The notes: a model not told the origin generated them from the letters alone. A stretch of 52,201 nt of DNA from Chitinophaga pinensis (GCA_945874755.1 CAMCHR010000008.1:1-52201); one strand, 5' to 3'. Shown: positions 40,090 through 50,822, counted from the stretch's first letter. Made by a program: numbers and translations.

Positions 40090-40147
40090 TAGGCCTCATT
40101 TATCTGTGGGCTAGGCCTCATTTATCTGTGGGCTAGGCCTCATTTTT
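40090..40147. repeat. 22-bp direct tandem repeat, ~2.6 copies
   Basis: taggcctcatttatctgtgggc x2 followed by partial taggcctcatttttt. Confidence 0.9.
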
Positions 40148-40164
40148 TAGAAAAAACGAACGAC

Positions 40165-42099
40165 CTATAGTTTTTCGCTCAGTTCCAGCCATCTTAATTC
40201 TGCCGCTTCTAATTCGGCTGTAACCAAAGCCAGCTGGGCACTTAAGGCAGTGATGGCAGTATAATCTCCAGTCGTATTGTTCAATTCATTAGTGAGTGTC
40301 GCTTTTATAATTTCTAATGCCGGCATGGACTTATTTAATTGTTCTAGTTCTAGTTTTTCCTTATAAGTCATTTTTTCAGCCACTTTCTTAGGCGCATTGT
40401 CTATTACTATTTCATTTGTTTCTTTCGTAACTGACCCAGCAACAGGAGCTTTGACCTCATGCTCTACCTGAGTGGTGATATCAGAGCTTACAGCAGCATA
40501 GTTTTGTTTGCTTTTTTCTAAAATTCTAAACTGCGTATAATTTCCAGGATAATCACGAATCACACCATCCCCTTCAAATATAAATAAGTGGTCTACCAAT
40601 TTATCCATAAAATAACGATCATGTGATACTAGTAATACACAACCTGCAAAATCAATTAAAAATTGTTCTAGTACAGCCAATGTGGGAAGATCTAAATCAT
40701 TGGTAGGTTCATCTAATATTAAAAAATTAGGATTCTTAAATAAGATGGTTAGTAATTGTAATCGCTTTTTCTCGCCTCCACTTAAAGCGCTTAAGTAAGT
40801 ATATTGTTTGTCAGGGGTAAATAAAAACAATTCTAAGAACTGAGCTGCACTCAATGTGCCTCCACTTGCCAAAGGAAACTGTTCGGCAAATGTCTTTAAG
40901 TATTCTATGACACGCATGTCCTTTTTATAAGTAAGTCCCTCTTGAGAAAAATGACCAAATACAATCGTATCGCCCACATTGATTTTACCGCTATCGGGCA
41001 TGGTCAATCCTTGTAAAATTTGCAAGAAGGTAGACTTTCCTACGCCATTCTTACCAACTATACCAATGCGTTCTCCTTTACTAAAGGTATAATCAAAGCC
41101 TTTTAGCACCACTAGATCGCCATAAGACTTATACACTTTAATTGCTTCGATAATTTTACCACCTAATCGGGTCATCTTCATATCCAATTGCAAATTGGTG
41201 TCTTCTATTTTTTGTTTTGCTCTAGATTCTACTTCATAAAAATTATCCTGTCTGCTTTTACTCTTGGTTGTTCTTGCTTTTGGTTGCTTACGCATCCATT
41301 CTAATTCTTTTCTAAAAGTATTTTTTGCTTTATCAATACTGGCTAATTCAGATTCTATCCTTGCAGCTTTCTTTTCTAAATAATTTTCATAATCTCCTTT
41401 ATAACTATATAATTTTTCTCTTTCCAATTCCCAAATTTCATCAGTAACTGCTTCTAAGAAATAACGGTCATGCGATACAAGTAATAAGGTGACTTTTTCT
41501 TGCTCTAAATAATTTTCCAACCATTCGATCATGTTTAAATCCAAGTGGTTGGTAGGCTCATCCATTAATAACAAAACGTGCTTTGGCTCAAAACCAATTT
41601 GGATCAATGTTTTTGCTAAGGATACACGCTTTCTTTGCCCACCACTTAATTTTGAAACAGGCTGTTCTAAATGATGGATATTAAGTTGTGTTAAAATTGT
41701 TTTTACTTTTGATTCAAAGTCCCAAGCATTATTTTCCTCCATTTCCATGATGGCATCTGTGATCAAATTTTCATCTTCTGTCTCCATCGCCATTTCATAA
41801 TTGCTAATGGCCTTCATGATTGGATGTGCTTGATTGAATAAGTTCTGCGTTACCGAAGCCGTTTCAATAAATTGAGGGTCTTGTTCAAATAAAACCAAGT
41901 GGACATCTTTATGCACTTTAGCAGTACCCGAATCTGGCACTTCTTTGCCTGACAATATTCTTAAAAGCGTAGTTTTACCAATACCATTTCTGGCCACTAA
42001 GGCAATTCTGTCGCCCTCATTGATATTAAAGCTGATCCCCTTAAATAAGGGCATAATACCATAACTTTTAGTCAAATTTTCTACAGATACATAATTCAT
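40165..42099 (-). CDS. ABC-F family ATP-binding protein (Uup-like)
   Basis: Two ABC modules (ARNGIGKTT / LSGGQRKRVSLAK / LLLMDEPTNHLD; GKNGVGKST / LSGGEKKRLQLL / LILDEPTNDLD), C-terminal coiled coil. Confidence 0.93.
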   Translation of the reverse strand: MNYVSVENLTKSYGIMPLFKGISFNINEGDRIALVARNGIGKTTLLRILSGKEVPDSGTAKVHKDVHLVLFEQDPQFIETASVTQNLFNQAHPIMKAISNYEMAMETEDENLITDAIMEMEENNAWDFESKVKTILTQLNIHHLEQPVSKLSGGQRKRVSLAKTLIQIGFEPKHVLLLMDEPTNHLDLNMIEWLENYLEQEKVTLLLVSHDRYFLEAVTDEIWELEREKLYSYKGDYENYLEKKAARIESELASIDKAKNTFRKELEWMRKQPKARTTKSKSRQDNFYEVESRAKQKIEDTNLQLDMKMTRLGGKIIEAIKVYKSYGDLVVLKGFDYTFSKGERIGIVGKNGVGKSTFLQILQGLTMPDSGKINVGDTIVFGHFSQEGLTYKKDMRVIEYLKTFAEQFPLASGGTLSAAQFLELFLFTPDKQYTYLSALSGGEKKRLQLLTILFKNPNFLILDEPTNDLDLPTLAVLEQFLIDFAGCVLLVSHDRYFMDKLVDHLFIFEGDGVIRDYPGNYTQFRILEKSKQNYAAVSSDITTQVEHEVKAPVAGSVTKETNEIVIDNAPKKVAEKMTYKEKLELEQLNKSMPALEIIKATLTNELNNTTGDYTAITALSAQLALVTAELEAAELRWLELSEKL

Positions 42100-42181
42100 G
42101 GCGCAAAGATACAAGCACTAAATTAAAATAGGGGAAAAAGCAACGAAGATTGTACTTTTGTAGCTGTTAATATTGAAATAG

Positions 42182-43405
42182 ATGAAAAATTTTGAAGTGC
42201 CTACAGGGTATAGAAGCCCATTAATCGTCGCTATCAAACAAAAGCGCAAATTGGAGGATAAACTCAAGAAAGATTTCACCCCTACCGAACTTGACTTTGG
42301 TAAGGTCAAAATCTATTTGGCAAGGCATTTTGGATTTTGTTATGGTGTAGAAAATGCGATTGATATTGCCTACAGAACGATTGAAGAAAATAAGGGGAAA
42401 AGGATTTTTTTATTAAGCGAAATGATACACAACCCTCAAGTGAATAATGATCTGACAAGTAAAGGCGTACAATTTTTACAAGATACCCTAGGCAAAGAAT
42501 TGATTCCCTTATCTGAGTTGACAAAGGATGATATTGTCATTATTCCAGCGTTTGGAACCACACTTGAATTGGAGGAGAAATTAAAAGCAAAGGGGATTGC
42601 TATTGAGTCCTATGATACCACTTGTCCCTTTGTAGAAAAAGTTTGGAACCGCAGTGAACAGATTGCACAAAAAGGTTACTCGATTATCATACATGGGAAA
42701 CCAAAGCATGAAGAAACAAGGGCGACTTTTTCACATACATCGGCACATACGCCTACTTTAATCGTAAACGATATTGAAGAAACAAAAGTGTTGGCAAAAA
42801 TCATCAGTGGCGAATTGCCTCTAACTTATTTTTATGATTTTTTTGTGAATCGTTTCTCCCCCAATTTTGACCCCAATATTCATTTAGATAAAATTGGTGT
42901 AGTGAATCAAACAACGCAATTAGCAACCGATACACAAGCGATTTCGGATTATCTAAAACAAGTCATCTTGACAAAATTTGGTCCCGAAAATTTAGCTACT
43001 CATTTTGCAGATACAAGAGATACACTTTGCTATGCCACCAATGACAACCAATCTGCAGTCATTGGCCTACTTGAGACAGAAGCAGATTTAGCCATTGTGA
43101 TGGGTGGAAAAAATAGCAGCAATAGTTCGCACTTAGTAGAATTGTGTGAGCGAAAATTACCTACTTATTTTATTGATGATGTAAGTAAAATTATAGATGC
43201 TTCTCAAATTGAAAAAACCAATTGGAAAAATAAACAATCAGAAGTGGTGCATAATTTCTTGCCAGACCTAAATCCTATTCGAATCTTAATGACAAGTGGC
43301 GCAAGCTGTCCAGACACTGTGGTAGAATCTGTTATAAAAAAGATCCTTAGCTTTTACCAACTAGAGGCTGCATTTGAAAAAGTAAAGGACAACTGGATCA
43401 ATTAA
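42182..43405 (+). CDS. ispH: 4-hydroxy-3-methylbut-2-enyl diphosphate reductase (long form)
   Basis: ARHFGFCYGVENAIDIAY, LLSEMIHNPQVNNDL, IIHGKPKHEETRATFSH, CYATNDNQSAV, MGGKNSSNSSHLVELCE, TSGASCPDTVVESV. Confidence 0.94.
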   Translation: MKNFEVPTGYRSPLIVAIKQKRKLEDKLKKDFTPTELDFGKVKIYLARHFGFCYGVENAIDIAYRTIEENKGKRIFLLSEMIHNPQVNNDLTSKGVQFLQDTLGKELIPLSELTKDDIVIIPAFGTTLELEEKLKAKGIAIESYDTTCPFVEKVWNRSEQIAQKGYSIIIHGKPKHEETRATFSHTSAHTPTLIVNDIEETKVLAKIISGELPLTYFYDFFVNRFSPNFDPNIHLDKIGVVNQTTQLATDTQAISDYLKQVILTKFGPENLATHFADTRDTLCYATNDNQSAVIGLLETEADLAIVMGGKNSSNSSHLVELCERKLPTYFIDDVSKIIDASQIEKTNWKNKQSEVVHNFLPDLNPIRILMTSGASCPDTVVESVIKKILSFYQLEAAFEKVKDNWIN

Positions 43406-43431
43406 GGGCTACTCAAACTCATTTAACTCAT

Positions 43432-44115
43432 TTAACTCGACTTTATCTTCTCCATGGCCCATTGCATGGCCAACTCAAATTGTTGCGCTCTATCTAAATT
43501 TGTATTGTCTAACACCATCGCATCTTCAGCTTGTTTCAGAGGACTATGTGTTCTAGTACTATCCATTAAATCTCTTTGTTGCAGATTGGCAGCCACTTCT
43601 TCTTTAAGTATTGCAGGATTGGTTTGAACTAATTCTTGGTACCTACGCTCTAATCTTATAGCCGGGTCTGCAGTGACAAATAATTTTAGTTCTGCATTCG
43701 GAAAAACGACTGTTCCAATATCTCTCCCATCCATCACAATTCCTTTATCTATGCCCATCGCTTTTTGTTGTGCTACTGCAAATGCCCTAACAGCAGCAAT
43801 AGTGGCCACTTCACTCACTTTCTGACTCACTTGCATTGCTCGAATTTCTTGCTCCACATTTTCACCATTCAAATACATATCACTTTTTTGACTTGCACTA
43901 TTGTATTTAAATCTCAATTCAATTGATTGCAATGCTTCCATAGCAGCTGTATCATTGAATGGTATATTGTTTCTTAAAAAATACAATGCAATAGCTCGAT
44001 ACATGGCACCAGTGTCTACAAAAACATATTCCAATGCCTTGGCCATTGCTTTAGCAAGGGTACTCTTTCCACAGGATGAAAAGCCGTCTATTGCGATGAT
44101 GATTTTCTTTTCCAT
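43432..44115 (-). CDS. cmk: Cytidylate kinase
   Basis: IIAIDGFSSCGKSTLAKAMA, VDTGAMYRAIALYFL, VMDGRDIGTVVFPNAELKLFVTA. Confidence 0.95.
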   Translation of the reverse strand: MEKKIIIAIDGFSSCGKSTLAKAMAKALEYVFVDTGAMYRAIALYFLRNNIPFNDTAAMEALQSIELRFKYNSASQKSDMYLNGENVEQEIRAMQVSQKVSEVATIAAVRAFAVAQQKAMGIDKGIVMDGRDIGTVVFPNAELKLFVTADPAIRLERRYQELVQTNPAILKEEVAANLQQRDLMDSTRTHSPLKQAEDAMVLDNTNLDRAQQFELAMQWAMEKIKSS

Positions 44116-45209
44116 TATGGCGCTACTGTGATGGTTGCTGTTCTTGGTAAATTTGCATTTCTAATTGCAATCTGTCTCACTGCGTTGCCTACAAAAGTCC
44201 TGAACGCATCTTTTGATATTGTATCTGCTCCAACCATTGCAGGTACCCCTTCATCTCCTCCCTCTCTAATACTTTGCACTAAAGGAATTTGTCCCAAAAA
44301 GGCTAAGTCATATTCAGAAGCTAATTTAAGTCCCCCTTCTTTTCCAAATAAATAATATTTATTTTCAGGTAATTCTGCAGGTGTGAAATAGGCCATGTTT
44401 TCTACCAACCCTATAATTGGTACATTGACATTCGCTTGCCCAAACATGGCAATGGCTTTCTTTGCATCTGCTAAAGCCACTTGTTGCGGCGTGGTCACAA
44501 TCACCACACCTGTTACAGGCACTGTTTGCATGATGGTTAAATGAATATCGCCAGTGCCAGGTGGCATATCAATGACAAGGTAATCTAACTCCCCCCAGTC
44601 TACATCGGTAATGAATTGTCGAATGGCACTACTTGCCATTGGCCCTCTCCAAACCACTGCATCTTTTTCATCTACCAATAAGCCAATGCTCATTATTTTA
44701 ATACCATATTGATCTAAAGGTATAATTACCCCTTTGCCTCCTTCGTCTTTCATCAATGGACGTTGCCCCCTCACTCCAAACATAATGGGTACACTTGGTC
44801 CATAAATATCTGCATCCATCAGTCCCACTTTAGCACCCCCTTCTGCCAAAGCCAATGCCAGGTTAGCTGAAACAGTACTTTTACCTACACCGCCTTTTCC
44901 ACTCACAACTGCGATGATATTTTTTACTTTAGATAAAACCGACTTTTCGTCTTTTCTCAAAGAAGTGGTGTTGGATGTGAAATTTACCTGCACCTGTGCT
45001 TTCGGGTTCACCAATAATTTAATGGCATTTTCACAAGCGTTCTTCATTAAATCTTTCATTGGACATGCTGGTGTAGTTAATACGATGGTAAAGCTAACTG
45101 CATCACCATCAATTTTTACATCCTGAATCATATTCAAAGTCACTAAGTCTTTTCCTAGATCCGGCTCTTGCACATTACTCAATGCTTTTAGTATTTCCTC
45201 CGTTGTCAT
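44115..45209 (-). CDS. Mrp/NBP35-family iron-sulfur cluster carrier ATPase
   Basis: IIAVVSGKGGVGKSTVSANLALALA, DADIYGPSVPIMFG, VIDMPPGTGDIHLT; N-terminal DUF59/MIP18-like region. Confidence 0.94.
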   Translation of the reverse strand: MTTEEILKALSNVQEPDLGKDLVTLNMIQDVKIDGDAVSFTIVLTTPACPMKDLMKNACENAIKLLVNPKAQVQVNFTSNTTSLRKDEKSVLSKVKNIIAVVSGKGGVGKSTVSANLALALAEGGAKVGLMDADIYGPSVPIMFGVRGQRPLMKDEGGKGVIIPLDQYGIKIMSIGLLVDEKDAVVWRGPMASSAIRQFITDVDWGELDYLVIDMPPGTGDIHLTIMQTVPVTGVVIVTTPQQVALADAKKAIAMFGQANVNVPIIGLVENMAYFTPAELPENKYYLFGKEGGLKLASEYDLAFLGQIPLVQSIREGGDEGVPAMVGADTISKDAFRTFVGNAVRQIAIRNANLPRTATITVAP

Positions 45210-45375
45210 TATGAAAGTTTTTGTTAAAATATTTAATCCCGGCAAAGTTAACGTTCATAGCGCTTATTTTGCCCTTTTAAAAGGCTTAAAATAGCCAATA
45301 TATCAAAAAATAATCCCATTTCGAAACAAAAAAAGTACGCCATTTCTGAACATTGAGGCTTAAATTTGCAGCTAC

Positions 45376-46026
45376 ATGAAAAAGAATCTAGTCCTGTCAT
45401 TATTGATCTTAATTGCACTACTACCATCGCAGTTAAATGCACAAACAGTGGATCTTTATAGAGACTCCGTTGTTCAACTATATGGGGTTGTCATGACAGC
45501 TGATAGTTTAAAAGCAATTCCTTTAGCGAGTATTGTAGTGAATAAAAAAGGAAGAGGTACCATCACTAATAACGATGGTGTTTTTTCTATCGCAGTCAAT
45601 AAAGGGGAATCCATCACTTTTAGTTGCGTTGGATTTAAAAATAGAATTATTACCATTCCTCAAAATTTAGTAGGCAATCAATACAGCGTCATTCAATTAA
45701 TGGTCAATGATACCAATTTTTTACCTGCCACAATTTTAAAGCCAAGACCAACCCGTGCACAATTTGAAAGAGACTTTGTCAACTCTAAAGTAGACGATGA
45801 TCTTTTTGAAACAGCAAGAAAAAATACAAGCCCCGCACAAAAAAGAATTATTTTATCAAGTTTACCAAGAGATGGAAAGGAAGCAGTGGGTGCAGCATTA
45901 CAAAACCAAGCTTCAAGATATTATTATTCAGGACAATTACCTCCTATGAATATTCTAAACCCAAGCGCTTGGAGGAGTTTTATAAATTCTTGGAAACGTG
46001 GTGACTATAAATCAAAAAGTAAATAG
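45376..46026 (+). CDS. Carboxypeptidase-like regulatory-domain (CarboxypepD_reg-like) secreted protein
   Basis: Signal peptide LLPSQLNAQ; LYGVVMTADSLKAIPLASIVVNKKGRGTITNNDGVFSIAVNKGESITFSCVGFKN. Confidence 0.82.
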   Translation: MKKNLVLSLLILIALLPSQLNAQTVDLYRDSVVQLYGVVMTADSLKAIPLASIVVNKKGRGTITNNDGVFSIAVNKGESITFSCVGFKNRIITIPQNLVGNQYSVIQLMVNDTNFLPATILKPRPTRAQFERDFVNSKVDDDLFETARKNTSPAQKRIILSSLPRDGKEAVGAALQNQASRYYYSGQLPPMNILNPSAWRSFINSWKRGDYKSKSK

Positions 46027-46878
46027 ATGAAAAAGATTGCAGTGATTGGAGCAGGGACTATGGGAAATGGAATTGCGCATGTATTTGCACAAAATGGATT
46101 TGAAGTTAATTTAATTGATACGCAGTCCCCTGCATTAGATAAGGCAATGCAAACAATTGCAAAAAATCTAGACCGTCAAGTAGCAAAATCAATCATCAAT
46201 GAAGAAGCTAAACAAGCAACACTTGCAAAAATAATTTGTTATACCAGTCTTAAAGAAGGCGTACATGACCGCGACTTAGTCATTGAAGCCGCGACAGAAA
46301 ATAGCAAGATCAAAATCGCTATTTTTTCAGAGATGGACCAATACACCCATCCTACTTGTATCTTAGCAACCAATACCTCTTCTATTTCTATCACGCAATT
46401 AGCCGAAGCAACTCAAAAGCCAGCCAATGTGATTGGCATGCATTTTATGAATCCTGTTCCGGTGATGAAACTAGTAGAGATCATCAATGGCAAAGCAACT
46501 AGCTCATTAGTGACGGATGCCATTGTGTCCTTGACCACCACGATTGGAAAAATTCCTTGTGTTGTAAAAGATGCTCCAGGATTCATTGCCAATAGAATTT
46601 TAATGCCCATGATCAACGAAGCTATATTGGCTTTCGAAGAAGGCATCAGTGATGCAGCCACGATAGATCAGATTATGAAATTAGGGATGGCACATCCAAT
46701 GGGACCTTTGCAATTAGCAGACTATATTGGCCTAGATGTTTGTAAGAATATTTTAGAAATCATGGAGGAAGGTTTTCAAAATAGTAAATACAAGCCTGCT
46801 GCATTGTTAACTAAGATGGTGGAAGCAGGAAAATTAGGCATCAAAACTGGGGAAGGATTTTATACCTACCAGAAATAA
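46027..46878 (+). CDS. 3-hydroxyacyl/3-hydroxybutyryl-CoA dehydrogenase
   Basis: IAVIGAGTMGNGIAHVFAQNGFEVNLID, ATNTSSISITQLA, GMHFMNPVPVMKLVEII, DAPGFIANRILMPMINEAI. Confidence 0.94.
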   Translation: MKKIAVIGAGTMGNGIAHVFAQNGFEVNLIDTQSPALDKAMQTIAKNLDRQVAKSIINEEAKQATLAKIICYTSLKEGVHDRDLVIEAATENSKIKIAIFSEMDQYTHPTCILATNTSSISITQLAEATQKPANVIGMHFMNPVPVMKLVEIINGKATSSLVTDAIVSLTTTIGKIPCVVKDAPGFIANRILMPMINEAILAFEEGISDAATIDQIMKLGMAHPMGPLQLADYIGLDVCKNILEIMEEGFQNSKYKPAALLTKMVEAGKLGIKTGEGFYTYQK

Positions 46879-46879
46879 A

Positions 46880-47494
46880 CTAGTCTAACTTTAAAGACGT
46901 CTTAAAACTTACTTCTCTTAAAGCGCCCAGCTTTTCAAGGACTTCGTCCAATCTATTCTTGGGTATCCCTATATGAAGCTGTATAAATAATTGAGCAGTT
47001 TGTTCCACTACAGAACAATTATACTGTTTAACGAGCAGCATCACTTCATTCATTTGATGGTAATCAAAATTAAGTTCGTACGCAATTTCAATTGGTTTCT
47101 TAATAATTGGCGAAAGTTGTAAAGCTAAGGCTGTTGCAGTTTTATAGGCATTGATCAAGCCTGGTATACCTAATAAAGTACCTCCAAAATAACGTACCAC
47201 TACAACAAATACATTGGTGAGTCCTTTACTATCAATTTGCCCCAATATAGGCCTGCCTGCAGATCCAGCAGGTTCTCCGTCGTCACTCACCCTAAAAGTG
47301 GAACCATCCACACCAAGACGATACGCCAGGCAGTGGTGCACTGCTTTGCCGTGTTCTTTTTTAAGTTGCGCTAAAATCTTTTTACAGGAATCAATGTCTT
47401 TAGCTGGATAGGCGTAAGCAAAAAATTTACTGCCTCTATCTTTAAATTCTGCCATGGAAGGCTGTTCGATCGTATAATAGTAAAATGGATCCAT
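46880..47494 (-). CDS. YigZ/IMPACT-family protein
   Basis: DRGSKFFAYAYPAKD, VSDDGEPAGSAGRPILGQI, VVVRYFGGTLLGIPGLINAY. Confidence 0.92.
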   Translation of the reverse strand: MDPFYYYTIEQPSMAEFKDRGSKFFAYAYPAKDIDSCKKILAQLKKEHGKAVHHCLAYRLGVDGSTFRVSDDGEPAGSAGRPILGQIDSKGLTNVFVVVVRYFGGTLLGIPGLINAYKTATALALQLSPIIKKPIEIAYELNFDYHQMNEVMLLVKQYNCSVVEQTAQLFIQLHIGIPKNRLDEVLEKLGALREVSFKTSLKLD

Positions 47495-47560
47495 TTAAAA
47501 ATAATAGGGCTAATTGATACAAAGCTAGTTGATAATGATGAATCATTTGTAACATTGCAT

Positions 47561-48415
47561 ATGCATTTAAACGAGATCAAGCAAGCCTTGAAAAAACAGT
47601 TAGCAGGTCAATTCGAAAGTGTTGAGCTAGGTCCAATCCTTTCTATTTTAATAGAACATATTACAGGTTGGGACCAAATGCAACAAGTAGTACATAAAGA
47701 CAATTCAATTTCAAAAGAACAGGTATTGGCTTTTGAAACTGCCGCTACTGAATTAGTAGCAGGAAGACCCATTCAATATATCACTGGCAAAGCATGGTTT
47801 ATGGGAGCAACTTATACCGTAAACGAACAGGTATTGATTCCCCGACCAGAGACAGAAGAACTAGTGGAATGGGTGACAGAATACGCAGAAATAAAAGGAA
47901 AGGCGTTACGCATACTAGATATAGGAACAGGCTCTGGTTGTATTGCCATTGCACTAAAAAAAGCAATGCCCGAGGCGACAGTTGCTGCAATAGACATCAG
48001 CCCTAGTGCCATTAAAATTGCAGAAGGGAATGCAGCTGCATTAAAAACCGATATTGAATTCATTACGTTGGATATTTTAAACACTGCTTTTTTACCAGGA
48101 CAATACGATGTGATTGTAAGCAACCCACCCTATATTCCAATGCAAGAAATGAAAAATATGGACTTGCAAGTGACCGATCACGAACCAAATATTGCCTTAT
48201 TTGTTCCCGACGAAGATCCATTGTTTTTTTATAAGGCAATTGCAAGGCTTGCTAAATTGCATTTGAGTTCAAATGGTCAATTGTTTTTTGAAATTCATTA
48301 TGATCAAGGAGATGCGCTAATAGCCCTCTTAGACGAAATGCATTTTCATGCAGAATTGAGAACGGATTTATTTGGCAAAGACAGAATGATTCGCGCAAGT
48401 TTGAAGCCAAGATAA
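47561..48415 (+). CDS. prmC: Peptide chain release factor N5-glutamine methyltransferase
   Basis: GRPIQYITGKAWFMGATYTVNEQVLIPRPETEELVEW, ILDIGTGSGCIAIALK, VSNPPYIP. Confidence 0.95.
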   Translation: MHLNEIKQALKKQLAGQFESVELGPILSILIEHITGWDQMQQVVHKDNSISKEQVLAFETAATELVAGRPIQYITGKAWFMGATYTVNEQVLIPRPETEELVEWVTEYAEIKGKALRILDIGTGSGCIAIALKKAMPEATVAAIDISPSAIKIAEGNAAALKTDIEFITLDILNTAFLPGQYDVIVSNPPYIPMQEMKNMDLQVTDHEPNIALFVPDEDPLFFYKAIARLAKLHLSSNGQLFFEIHYDQGDALIALLDEMHFHAELRTDLFGKDRMIRASLKPR

Positions 48416-48453
48416 ACTAAGCCTGTAGAAATGCTATTGAATTAAATGTACTT

Positions 48454-48852
48454 TTATTGAGCAGCATTGACTGCCACCACTGGGGTTGCGCCAAGGGCTT
48501 TGATGATTTGCATCACTTGAATTGTGACGCCTAAATTTGCTACACTATCTCCATTGATCACCACAGATGGCTTATCGGTTTCTTTTGCTAAGAAAATTTT
48601 AAGCTGACTAGACAAAGCATCTAAACTAACTAGCGTAGTACCAATAAATACTTGTTGGTCTTTGTTGATCGTCACCACCACAGTTTGTTTTGCCTTAGTA
48701 TCGCTAGCTGCTTTTGGATTGGACACTTTGATCACATTTGGATTTGCTAAAGTGGATACAATCAAAAAAAACAACAATAAAATAAATAAGATATCATTCA
48801 ATGCACCTGTATGCACTTCGGGATGATGTCTTAAACGATTTCTAAGATTCAT
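48454..48852 (-). CDS. exbD: ExbD/TolR-family biopolymer transport protein
   Basis: LNDILFILLLFFLIVSTLANPNVIKV, VTINKDQQVFIG. Confidence 0.9.
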   Translation of the reverse strand: MNLRNRLRHHPEVHTGALNDILFILLLFFLIVSTLANPNVIKVSNPKAASDTKAKQTVVVTINKDQQVFIGTTLVSLDALSSQLKIFLAKETDKPSVVINGDSVANLGVTIQVMQIIKALGATPVVAVNAAQ

Positions 48853-48862
48853 AGCAGGTAGA

Positions 48863-49513
48863 TTAAGCTTGAGTTGGTTCTTGTAAAATATCTAAAAAAT
48901 CAGCACTTGCTCTTTCCATCTTATTGGCCGTCTTATCAATTTGAGTGGATAAAAAATTATGTCCTACATAAGCAATCAATCCAATGATCAAGCCTGTTGC
49001 AGAAGTAATCATTTTGGTATAGATACCACCAGCAATGGTATTCAAAGTATATTCACCAGTAGATGCAATACCATAAAATAATTGTACCATTCCAATAATC
49101 GTTCCTAAGAATCCAAACATAGGCGCGATGCCAGAAACCAATGATAGGATATTTAAATTGCGCTCCATCGAATACATTTCTAATTTGCCTACATTCTCCA
49201 TACTTTTTTCAATCGCATCAATCGGCTTGCCAATGCGCATAATTCCCTTCTCAATCATATTGGCAACTGGGTTGTAGGTATTTTTAGCAAGTGCTTTTGC
49301 CGCAGCAACATTGCCAGACAGAATGTGATCTTTTATCATTTTCATGAATTGAGGATCTGATTGTCCGGCTTTTTTAATGGCTAAAAATCTTTCTATGAAC
49401 ACATAGATTGCTATGACCAACAAGGCATACAATGGATACATAATCCATCCGCCTTTGTCTAATAAACTAAATAAAGAAATTTTAGCATCCGCCACTTGTA
49501 ATAAAAACAACAT
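48863..49513 (-). CDS. exbB: MotA/TolQ/ExbB proton channel family protein
   Basis: GGWIMYPLYALLVIAIYVFIERF, LSLVSGIAPMFGFLGTIIGMVQLFYGI; start refined to ATG 49513. Confidence 0.92.
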   Translation of the reverse strand: MLFLLQVADAKISLFSLLDKGGWIMYPLYALLVIAIYVFIERFLAIKKAGQSDPQFMKMIKDHILSGNVAAAKALAKNTYNPVANMIEKGIMRIGKPIDAIEKSMENVGKLEMYSMERNLNILSLVSGIAPMFGFLGTIIGMVQLFYGIASTGEYTLNTIAGGIYTKMITSATGLIIGLIAYVGHNFLSTQIDKTANKMERASADFLDILQEPTQA

Positions 49514-49536
49514 ACAGTTTAAATTTATATTTAAAG

Positions 49537-50796
49537 TTAATTTATTTCTACCATATAGGCTAATACTTGCACTGCTTGTTGCATATCTGAAACACCCACC
49601 CATTCTTGCTTACTATGGATGGCTTGCATACCTGTAAAGATATTAGCAGTGGGTAGTCCCATAAAACTCATCCTACTTCCATCCGTTCCCCCTCTAATTG
49701 GCTCAATTATTGGTGTGATACCCGCTCTTTGATAGGCCGAAAAAGCCAAGTCGACCATCTGTGGATATTGGTCAATCACTTCTTTCATATTTCGATATTG
49801 CTGCTTCACTTGAATCTGAACAGCAGCGCGATTGTAATTTGGATTTTGACGAATAACTGTCTTCGCAATTTCCAATAACCTTGCCTCATAAATAGCTAAT
49901 TTGGCTGTATCAAAATCACGAATTAAAAATTCAATTTGGACTTGCTCTGCGCCACCCTGGATATTTGTAGGATGCACAAACCCAAGTTTCCCTTCTGTAT
50001 GTTCTGGACACCATTCTTCTCTTGGTAATGCAGCAATGATATCCGAAGCAATTTTAATGGCGTTTTGCATCACACCTTTTGCTGAACCAGGATGCGCCAT
50101 CACACCATCAATTATTAAAATGAGTTGATCTGCGCTAAAACTCTCCATTTCAAAACAACCCAATGCGCCGCCATCTAATGTGTATCCAAAATTGGCATTC
50201 AACTTTTTAAAATCAATGAAATCAGCACCTCTTCCAACTTCTTCATCGGGTGTAAATAAGATTTTTATTGGTCCGTGTTGGATGGTTTGATCTTGCATTA
50301 AATAAGCTGCTAAACTCACAAGGATGGCTACGCCTGCTTTATCATCTGCCCCTAATAAGGTTTTACCACTTGCTGTGATGATTTCCTTTCCAATGAAATT
50401 TTTTAAGTAAGGATACTTTTCTACCGTAATCATTTGAGTAGGATCGTCCGGAAGTACGATTGGAGCACCGTTATATTGTTTGTGTAAAATTGGTTTAACA
50501 TTTGTGCCACTGCAATCAGGTGCGGTATCCACGTGTGCACAAAAACAAATCACTGGTAATTTTAAGGCATCCAATTTTTCTTGTTCAATGGTTGCAGGAA
50601 TCGTAGCCATCACATATCCATTGGCATCCATTGCCGCATCCTCTAAGCCTATGGCTAATAATTCTTGGTGTAATAATTTTGACAAATCCTTTTGCTTTTC
50701 GGTCGAAGGAAAGCTGTCACTATTCGGATCACTTTGTGTATCTATTTGCACATAGCGCATCAATCTTTCCGCCACTCCAAACTCATTCCATTCCAT
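49537..50796 (-). CDS. pepT: Peptidase T (tripeptide aminopeptidase)
   Basis: FCAHVDTAPDCSGTNVKP, LLGADDKAGVAILV, IKILFTPDEEVGRGADF, PIRGGTDGSRMSFMGLPTANIFTG. Confidence 0.94.
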   Translation of the reverse strand: MEWNEFGVAERLMRYVQIDTQSDPNSDSFPSTEKQKDLSKLLHQELLAIGLEDAAMDANGYVMATIPATIEQEKLDALKLPVICFCAHVDTAPDCSGTNVKPILHKQYNGAPIVLPDDPTQMITVEKYPYLKNFIGKEIITASGKTLLGADDKAGVAILVSLAAYLMQDQTIQHGPIKILFTPDEEVGRGADFIDFKKLNANFGYTLDGGALGCFEMESFSADQLILIIDGVMAHPGSAKGVMQNAIKIASDIIAALPREEWCPEHTEGKLGFVHPTNIQGGAEQVQIEFLIRDFDTAKLAIYEARLLEIAKTVIRQNPNYNRAAVQIQVKQQYRNMKEVIDQYPQMVDLAFSAYQRAGITPIIEPIRGGTDGSRMSFMGLPTANIFTGMQAIHSKQEWVGVSDMQQAVQVLAYMVEIN

Positions 50797-50822
50797 ACAT
50801 TGTATTTTGCTCGGTGAAGGTA

